Origin: Hymenopellis radicata
Lineage: Eukaryota; Basidiomycota; Agaricomycetes; Agaricales; Physalacriaceae
Reading direction: 5' to 3'
Assembly: GCA_015501595.1 (NCBI GenBank)
Contig: JADNRX010000480.1
Location: forward strand, 1-39,334
Length of the DNA stretch: 39,334 nucleotides
The notes under the pieces were generated by a model. That model was not told where the DNA came from, made no database searches, and saw only the letters and a list, made by a program, of their open reading frames with translations. The translations under genes and the position numbers were made by a program. Below are positions 32,025-39,334 of this stretch, in pieces (within the stretch, counting starts at the first letter, position 1; every line of letters starts with the position of its first letter).

Positions 32025-32463
32025 TTAACTGCATACCATATCGTTATTAGACTGCGCTGTAGCTTTACCACTGCCTGTCTCCGGCCCTTTGTGAGTTCGA
32101 GAGATCGTGTCAACGCGTATCCGGATAAAACCAATTATGAAGAGTGCCAGACGCGCAAGGAGCATAGTAAAGAAGCTTGACACGACTTCAACGACTCCAA
32201 TTAATGACAGCTCGCCAGAGGCGCACAAAGGATATTCACAACCAGGACATAGATAGCGAGGATGATGAGCACAATCAGAGTCCTCACGACACCCAGTATG
32301 AGGCCTAGCGGAGCTAAAGCTTTTGCGAAGACATCGTTTTCACCGGCTTGGGGCACGGGCTTGAGGAAAGGCTGAATTCCTAGGTTGACCCTGGCTACTT
32401 ACTCGTACACGGTCGACTATATCGTAACCACAGTTGGTCAGGCAACTCTGGCAGTTTGTCCAT
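32025..32463 (-). pseudogene. N-terminal fragment of a phospholipid/glycerol acyltransferase
   Basis: Pieces in order on the minus strand are IQPFLKPVPQAGEND, APLGLILGVVRTLIVLIILA (a membrane segment), then, after a frame change, SSFFTMLLARLALFIIGFIR (second membrane segment) and SNNDMVCS. This resembles the N-terminus of basidiomycete LPAAT-like (PlsC domain) acyltransferases related to yeast Loa1/Vps66. The similarity stops just before the NHx4D catalytic motif, and no acyltransferase core follows. A possible start codon lies at 32463. Recognition is from memory of the family; an unrelated membrane protein is possible. Confidence 0.5.
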
Positions 32464-32476
32464 CGAAGAGAGGAGC

Positions 32477-32515
32477 ACCCATTGCACGTGACGGCGTTCT
32501 CACCGGGCCGGAATC
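32477..32515. promoter_or_regulatory. Shared upstream block with CACGTG and CCGGGCCGG, copy B
   Basis: Closely similar to copy A at 25207-25246 in the same orientation. It lies 14 bp upstream of the acyltransferase remnant's likely start codon and about 330 bp upstream of the peroxidase start, so it may have served either gene. Confidence 0.45.
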
Positions 32516-32848
32516 CGCCACTCCGTTCCTAGGTTGACATGACCCTGGTTACTCAGCTCTCTTGTTACCAACTGCCTTCAACTTATTGGTGCCCTTTCTG
32601 TGCCCTTGCATCAGATTCAGAACGCGACGATACGCGTGCAGCACGCGTTGCAATATGAACTTGGAGCTCTAATACGTACTAAATAGTAATAACTGGGTTG
32701 GTTTTACGCCGGCAACGAAGGGATCTGGTCCCGCCAAATTGTTACTACCGTCGACGGATGTAACAGAACCTCGGAAAACGGCCATGTACGACCGCTTGGA
32801 CATTTGCTCTTCTTCTATTTCCACATTCATTCCTTTTCCCTCTCGTCC
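32516..32848. other. Promoter region of the peroxidase gene; no other gene seen
   Basis: No supported coding sequence. CT-rich stretches occur immediately upstream of the peroxidase start, as is common in fungal promoters. Confidence 0.35.
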
Positions 32849-34613
32849 ATGTTCGTTATTCCTGCCTGCGTCCTCCTCTTGGCTCCGCATATCCATGCAT
32901 ATACCTGGCCATCTCCCCAGATAGATTGGCTTGAAGAGATCACGCATGTGCAGAGTGGATATCGACGAAGCGGCGTTGTAGATGGTGTGTCGCCCTGTAG
33001 TTTCTCCAGTGCGGGGGCCGGACGACAGACGGCTGCTGAATGGGTTAGTCTATGTCTTCTTGAATGTAGTCGAAGGTGTTAAACTCTCCTAGGTGCGGTC
33101 AGGTTTCCATGACATGATAACACACAACGCGGCTGACGGACGCGGTGGACTCGATGCGTCTATTATGTTTGAAACGGAGCGACCAGAGAACATCGGCGCG
33201 GCGTTTAACACGACACTTGGCTTCATGCTCAATTACTACAACAACCGTGCACCGATGGCCGATCTGCTTGCGCTCGCGGTGTATACTGCTGTTCGAAGTT
33301 GTAACGGCCCGCATTTGTCGCTTAGAGTGGGCCGTGTTGATGCCACTAGTGCTGGTCCAGAAGGGGTGCCAGAGCCAACGGATACGTTGGAGAGCATGAC
33401 GGCTCAATTCGAACAGGCAGGGTTTACTGCGTCCGATATGATAAAGATGGTTGCGTGTGGACATAGTGAGTCGCCGCCGCGTGTCAAAGGAACTTCCTAA
33501 CAGATACCGCGTCGTTTTAGCCTTAGGTGGCGTCCACGGTTCGGATTTCCCAGAAATAACTGGGGACAGCAATGCTACGAACTTTGTGCATTTTGACGGC
33601 ACATTCTCTTCGTTCGACGGCGCGGTTGTGACTGAGTATCTTAACGGCTCGACGTCCAATCCTCTCGTGGTTGGTCCTGCGGACACCAACTCGGATCTCC
33701 GCATCTTCTCGGCTGATGGAAATGTGACGGTGCAGTCCATGTCTGCCGAGGCATCGTTCCAGAGCTCTTGCCTGGACATCCTTCAACGCATGATTGACAC
33801 AGTTCCGGCATCAGTCACTCTTTCGGAGGCTATCAGGCCCGTAGCGGTCAAACCGATGGGCGTGGAACTTGCGTTGGCAGATGATGGCACTCTGACATTC
33901 AGTGGTGATATTCGGGTGGCCACTAGATCGCGTACCGACTTCAATCTCATCGTCCAGTTGATGTATGCTGATCATGAGGGCAACGTTCCCGTCGACAATG
34001 TCATTAACACCACCATGAGCGGTAGCGGGACGGGATTCGAGGAAGCCTTTAATGTGAGTACGCTCTTCACCACATCCTCATCCCGGCAGCAGAATCATCT
34101 CATGGGCTATTCAGTTTTACCGCTTCGATACACCATTGCCTAATGGAATTTCATCGTTCAACGTCTCTATATCTTCGAGTGCTGGAGACGAGTTTTATGA
34201 CAATGGTGGCGCGGGTTTTCCGATCCAGGATTCCGTTCTCTATCGACGTACACAATCGTGTCTTGTCCATGAGTCCGATCATTATAATCTTACAGTTGTG
34301 GCTGCGGTACGAAGGAACTTGCATTCCTCGTGCAAGAACTGATGTCGTCTTCTAGGTGCGCAAAGAGCTTTCCCTAACGCCAGGCCTCGACGTTTTTATT
34401 GAAACTCCTCGCCCTGGAGTCATTGTACCTGCGATATCGGTGGAATCAACGACTATGTCTGTGTGGAATAGCAACGGACCGACAGGATATACCTTATATG
34501 CGGGTTCATACATGATACCTTCACCATCTGAGCTCTCGAGCTTTGATGTAGTGGCTGGAGATTACTCAGATCTCTTTAAGCGTGCTTTCAATCTTCCAAC
34601 TGCTTGTGTATGA
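32849..34613 (+). CDS. Secreted heme peroxidase (plant/fungal superfamily)
   Basis: Exons are 32849-33043, 33093-33465, 33521-34053, 34115-34306 and 34356-34613, giving 516 residues. The first 17 residues (MFVIPACVLLLAPHIHA) form a signal peptide. The distal heme side is VRSGFHDMITHNA with Arg67 and His71, followed by GGLDASIMFE. The proximal side is MVACGHTLGGVHGSDF with His189 as the likely iron ligand. MADLLALAVYTAVRSCNGP precedes it, as in the catalase-peroxidase/plant peroxidase fold. The chain is longer than class II ligninolytic peroxidases (about 340-370). The C-terminal 250 residues are beta-rich, with potential N-glycosylation sites. No manganese-site or exposed-Trp assignment can be made. 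Converges with the lactonase-like gene. Confidence 0.88.
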
Positions 34614-34793
34614 TCCCTACCTCCTTTCATGCTTGCTAGTTTAGACACATCCAGAAATCATTAATTCACTCTTTACCCGGTCGACTTGTGCTCCTAGACC
34701 AATAAATAAATTCAAAAAAATGAACGGTATAACCAAATACACAAGCTCTACAAAGAATACAAATCGCGCGAAACAGATCAGTGCGTCGTGTCG

Positions 34794-36449
34794 TTACATT
34801 ATGAAAGTGGTCATGCCCTGCAAGTTCGAGGCACCTGGATATTGGTGAGACTGGGAAAGCACGAGAAGGAAGCGTGATACTCACTGACGGTGAGACCAGC
34901 GGCACCAGCTGGTCCGGCAATGTCGAGCTTCTGCACAATTTGGGCTTGTCCGGGCGCAGTCAAGGACATGACATTAACAGCGGTGACGTTGGGCGTGAGT
35001 ATGTACATGAAGCTAGAAGAAAACATAAGCAAGGATGTGACTGAGGATCTCGGATACCTACTCGTTATCACCAATGGACGCGATGTCGTTGTCGATCGTA
35101 GCAGATCCTGCGCCCTGGTCGTATTGCTATAGAAAAGACAAGATTAGAGACGTCGATAATTAGCTGCAGGTCGAGGCTGACCTTGACGAGCGAACCAGCA
35201 AGATTATCATCGACGTTAACCTCAGTGACAAGCGAGGTCCCAATATCCGTCAAATAAAAGTTGCCAGTCTTCCGACTGAAGCTGGACCAGCACGTCGCGC
35301 TCTGTCCGTCAATCGCGACGACTGAGGACCGGTCGCCCTGTGCGGCAGCACTCGTAGCATTCGCGCTGGAATTGGCACTCGCGGCGACGGCCCCAAAGTC
35401 AAAGATGTCGAAACCGACGCCGGCGTCCGTAGCTAGGATCGCGTTCTTTCCCGGGACGATAGTCATGGAAAAGGGAAGAAGACCGCCTTCTCCGGGAGTA
35501 ACAGATTGGAAGTCTTCGGAAAGCGAGCCGTCAGCTGCGACATCCCAGACGGCGAGGAAGCCGGGTGTCGGTGGTACGCCTTTGACGGACGCAATGAGTT
35601 GCGTATTGTCCTCCGAAAACACGACGTGGCTCGCAGAGCCTGCGGGTCCAGTGGCAGGGGTGGTTTGGTTGAGGTTGAGCGCGCGGTTGGTGTTTGCAAC
35701 TGAGACAAGGCCTTGTGCTTGATCAATCTTGAAACAGCTACAAAGTTCATCAGTATGGGTCCAGACGAGCCTTCAGTTAGATGGCTGACTTTACTCCGTT
35801 GATTGCACCTCCGTTCAGAGCACAGACCATATCTCCGGCACTGTTTATGGCGACAGAGACTGGGAACTCGCCTCCGCTCCCGACCGGAAATCCGAGTAAT
35901 GAGATATCACTGGGATTCGAGGGGTTGATAGAAAAGGCAGAGATCGTGTTGGAGCCGGCCTATAAAGAGTAAATGCACGTTCAAGCTGACGCCAGAAATT
36001 GGGAACTGACATTAACGGTGACGAGGACATTGCCCGACTTGGACGCCTTCACCGCGCCTTGAGTGAACAAGGGATCGGGGCCGTTAACACCGCCATCGTC
36101 TCCATGACTTCCGATACCAGCCGTGCTGACTGCTTGTCGCAAAACCTATGGCGAAATTAGATGGTTTTAACCCGATTCTGGCCGTGTACCTACCATGGTT
36201 CCGTCGCTTCCGAGATCGGCAGCGACTACAAAGTTGCCGGAAGGCTCATTCGTGATGACTAGGAGGAGGAGAAAGTGTTAGACAATTCAAATTCTACAAA
36301 ACAGGATAGAAGAGCCCACAATAAGCCGCGCCGACTGGCGCGCCTTGTCCCTGGCCCATGTTGACCTTTTGGGAAGATTTGCGGCGGACGGGACGCGCTA
36401 CGGCAGTCGATGCCAAAAGCAGAGTGAGAAGAGATGCGACGGACTTCAT
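34794..36449 (-). CDS. Secreted lactonase-like seven-bladed beta-propeller protein
   Basis: Exons (reverse order) are 36449-36320, 36258-36194, 36145-36011, 35959-35790, 35737-35182, 35126-35062, 35012-34885 and 34834-34794, giving 429 residues. The N-terminus MKSVASLLTLLLASTAVARP is a signal peptide. Propeller strands recur as ITNEPSGNFVVAADL, KASKSGNVLVTVNAGSNTIS, FPVSVAINSAGDMVCALNGG, SHVVFSEDNTQLIASVKG and KTGNFYLTDIGTSLVTEV. This resembles the 6-phosphogluconolactonase/carboxymuconate-cyclase-like group that mushroom genomes encode as secreted proteins. Their substrate is generally unknown. A run of small residues (AASANSSANATSAAAQ) forms a linker near the middle. It lies tail to tail with the peroxidase, 180 bp between stops. 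Confidence 0.88.
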
Positions 36450-36649
36450 GATGAACTAGAAGGATATCAAAGAATGAAGAATCGACTGAATGCGATTGAA
36501 CGAAGGAAGGAATGAGCACAGCTCAAGAGAAAGGAAAGATTGTGGAGGGCAAGGAGGAGAAGATTCCCTGATTTTCTCCAGCACGGATCGAGACATTATA
36601 TAGTTTTCGAAGGCGTCAAACCGAAGTAATGGGACCTAGTTGTATGCGT

Positions 36650-37265
36650 TCAGGCGTTGAACGAATCAACGAAACAGATCAGTGTTCCTGTGATGATTAG
36701 CTGGATGCCCATCACTGGCATCAGTGAAACTGACAACCAGGCAGGCATGTGGGCAACTTGCAGCGGTTCGGCGTGAGGATACCGTCCAGCGATTGACTGG
36801 CAGAGTGGTCGACATGTGGTCCAGCTCGAGAGAATATCAGCTAACCAGAATCTTTTCATCGCGAAGGAAGTGAGCAGTGGGGTACAGATTTCGGGTGTTC
36901 GTTTGAGCAAAGGCACTGACACTTTCAAACGAGGTAATCCAGCGACGATCTCCAGTTTTAGGAGGTTTTGACAGATTCTTGTTCAGCGTTGTCACTCTCC
37001 TCGCAGATGGTCGTAAGCGCACAACACGTGAGGAATACAAAAGATTATTCACCTACAGCACATCCCTGAATAAGCGTCTGTAATGGCTGATCAAGAGGAT
37101 GGTATAAGACAAAAGTTGTGAAGTTGGATGGCATGGAGAGCGTTCCTAAGGCATAATAGGTCAGGTCAGCTTACACGCCGGCTTCCGACTCGGTAGCGAC
37201 AGTGACTGGTGCCTGCGCCACAGTACCAGCATTGCTGTACGAATTCAAAGCGCGTATTATTTGAC
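36650..37265 (-). other. Unresolved coding-like stretch
   Basis: Three open stretches on the minus strand could be exons of one gene. One, near 37180-37250, reads SNAGTVAQAPVTVATESEAG. One, near 37050-37130, reads TLSMPSNFTTFVLYHPLDQP. The last, 36928-36650, ends with a hydrophobic segment (LMPVMGIQLIITGTLICF) and a TGA. GTAAGC and TTAG signals sit at plausible joins. I recognise no family and could not build one complete frame from a start codon. Confidence 0.25.
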
Positions 37266-37400
37266 ATGGTAGTGGATAAGGCAAGGATAAGGAAGAGTGG
37301 GCGTACATGGGCGCGCGACCCAGACTAATGATCGATGACTAATCGCTATGCTAAACTCCACGTCAGTCTAACTGTCAGCATTCCTTTCTCTTCAACTACC

Positions 37401-39119
37401 ATGTTGTTCTCAGCCCTCGTCTCGGCTGCTCTGCTAGCTGGCGCCAGCGCCTCCAACGTACTTGACCTCGTTCCCGACAACTTTGACACTGTCGTCGGTC
37501 AGGGAAAGCCAGGTCTCGTTGAGTTGTGAGTGAACGCGTTTGAAGTAACCATGTCCTGCTTACTCTTGGCTAATGCCAGCTTTGCTCCATGGTGGTATGT
37601 CTATTTCTCTTCAAAACATGTTGCTTGCTAAGGTCCTTCTAGTGGACACTGTAAAGTAAACCAATGACACAGAAATATTCTGGAAACGTGCTAATTGTCG
37701 TATAGAAACTCGCACCAGTGTACGAGGAGTTGGCGGACGCGTTCTCACATCGAAAGGACAAGGTTTTTGTCGCGAAAGTCGACGCTGATGGCGAGGGCAA
37801 GCCTTTAGGCCAGAAGTACGGCGTGACGGGATTCCCAAGTGCGTCCCAGAGCCACATTTTATTGTATTTGCTTAACGCTTCATAGCACTTAAATGGTTCA
37901 ACGGAGATGGCACTTATGAACCGTACGAGTCAGGACGAGACCTTGATGCTCTAGCTGCCTTGTATGTTTATGTCGACTTGGCATCATGTTCATGCTTAAG
38001 TAGATTTGCAGCATCACCCAAAAGACTTCAATCAAATCAAACATTAAGCCGCCACCACCACCATCGTACCCTATTCTCGACATTCACACTTTCGACGCCG
38101 TTGTCTTGGTTAGTCTTGTGACAAATAGTTAATCAAAGCTAACAATGCTGCAGGACCCTTCAAAGGATGTTCTTGTCTCGTTCACTGTACGACTTTTGAC
38201 GCGCTATCTAGTCTGTGGTCCTTATATTTCACTAGGCACCATGGTGTGTCACTGCAAAAACATGAAGCCCGCGTATGAGAAGGGTACGTCTATCAAGACT
38301 TTGCTAACACAGGTTCTAATTTAATCTAGTTGCCGCTGCATTCGCGCCTGAAAGCAACGTACGCTACGATGCCAATTGTGTGAAGCCAATCACTAATGAT
38401 TTACACAGTGTATCATTGCAACGTCGACGCCGATGACAAGAAGAACTCTGACCTCGCCCAAAAGTATGGCGTGAGCAGTTTCCCTACACTCAAGTTCTTT
38501 CCCAAGGACAATAAGGATGGTGTTGACTATGAGGCGGTCGTTCTGAAGTGGACTTTGTCAACTTCTTGAACGAGAAGTGTGGTACCCATCGTGCTGTTGG
38601 TGGAGGTTTAACGGACCAGGTATGTGTTTGGCGTTCTCTTACTGGTGCACAAATTCACGATTATTCGTAAAGGCGGGCGCCTCGCGAGTTCGACGCGCTA
38701 GCAAGCAAACTCTTAGTGGCTGCTGAAGATGCCAAGGATGCCGTCGTCGAAGAAGCTCGCGCGCTTCTCGCTGCTGCCAATGCGACGCCTTCTGCTCAAT
38801 ATTACCTGAGGGTGATGGAGAAGCAAATGCAAGGGCCGGAGGATACATTGAGAAGGAATTGAACGGTAAGTCAATCACCTGTGCCGTGTGTTCATTCCAC
38901 TGACGGGATCAATTACACTTTCCTCCTTCCTTTCGATAATCAATCCATCACTACTACTTTCACAACAGTTTGGAATTGATCTTGAAGAAACGCAACCTTG
39001 CTCCTGCGAAGCTTGACGAGATCAAGATCAAGTCAAACATCTTGAAGGCGTTTGGAGAGGCGCCTAAAGAAGAGGAAGAGGATTCGGAGAAGATTGGCCG
39101 GGCAGAGTCTGAGCTATAG
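37401..39119 (+). CDS. ER protein disulfide isomerase (two thioredoxin domains plus ERp29-like tail), frameshifted in the second half
   Basis: Exons 37401-37525, 37580-37594, 37643-37655, 37706-37838, 37886-37961, 38012-38108 and 38154-38186 are clean. They encode a signal peptide ([17 protein letters not shown]) and a first thioredoxin domain with FFAPWCGHCKKLAP (Cys47 and Cys50). The next exon (from 38236) starts APWC and then loses one base, turning the expected second CGHC site out of frame. Further one-base losses appear near 38420, 38533, 38674, 38686, 38822 and 38865. The family pattern is otherwise followed: [15 protein letters not shown], then an ERp29-type tail with [20 protein letters not shown], ending RAESEL without a clear HDEL. 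Architecture matches fungal TigA/Erp38. It is either a recent pseudogene or an intact gene with sequence errors. Confidence 0.8.
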
Positions 39120-39334
39120 GTACTCACGATGGGGACTCCTTGTACTATTATTATGCCCTAACCGTTGCTTTCCGTCGTCCAACGTCCTCTAACTATATAT
39201 AATATTAACACCTGAAGATTGCCGGGGTATTGGCGCGCGTCTAGACGGACGGACGTCTTGACCGTACGTCTTTCCGCAGACGTCCTAATTTCATTCATTC
39301 AACAAGGCACCGCAGATCCTAGCCGCCTCGTGTC

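Noticed and set aside
1..39334. CRISPR arrays, bacterial operons, LTR retrotransposons or viral integrations
   Set aside because: No regularly spaced repeats, Shine-Dalgarno-led gene strings, long terminal repeats or capsid/polymerase genes were found; the only polymerase is the LINE reverse transcriptase.

Overview
The window is nuclear DNA from a filamentous basidiomycete (Agaricomycete-type). It holds compact genes cut by many 38-61 bp GT-AG introns. It also holds several families that are characteristic of basidiomycetes: DUF6699, a secreted beta-propeller lactonase-like protein, a very intron-rich Zn2Cys6 regulator, and a LINE with endonuclease, reverse transcriptase and RNase H. I rebuilt every gene model by hand from reading frame, splice signals and remembered family motifs; no alignment or database search was run.

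Layout. Positions 1-6162 hold a 5'-truncated LINE that sits inside a small unidentified ORF. The LINE carries a 1,062 bp non-autonomous hAT-like element in its RT domain. Positions 6944-13314 hold a glycosyltransferase-like membrane protein (+), a DUF6699 protein (-), the tRNA thiolation factor NCS2/CTU2 (-) and an AIF/FSP1-type FAD oxidoreductase (-). Positions 14168-18112 hold a tandem pair of alpha/beta hydrolases, one intact and one decayed, followed by a decayed SNG1/DUF3533 membrane gene. Positions 18401-25061 hold retromer VPS26 (+), a 2-oxoglutarate/Fe(II) oxygenase (-) flanked by direct repeats and a fragment of itself, and the diflavin reductase TAH18/NDOR1 (+). Positions 25307-32007 hold an 862-residue Zn2Cys6 transcription factor whose first intron is swollen to 3.4 kb by a DNA-transposon-like insertion. 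Positions 32025-39119 hold a truncated acyltransferase remnant (-), a secreted heme peroxidase (+), a secreted lactonase-like propeller (-), an unresolved coding-like stretch, and a PDI-family gene whose second half carries a run of apparent one-base deletions.

Functionally the conserved genes are housekeeping: tRNA wobble-uridine thiolation, endosomal sorting, cytosolic Fe-S assembly and ER folding. They are interleaved with accessory genes for secreted redox enzymes and hydrolases, and with mobile DNA. I see no prokaryotic-style system, CRISPR array or integrated virus. The most informative signals are the two precisely bounded transposon insertions whose empty sites can be read, the microexons, a sequence block shared by two upstream regions, and the clustered lesions in the PDI gene.
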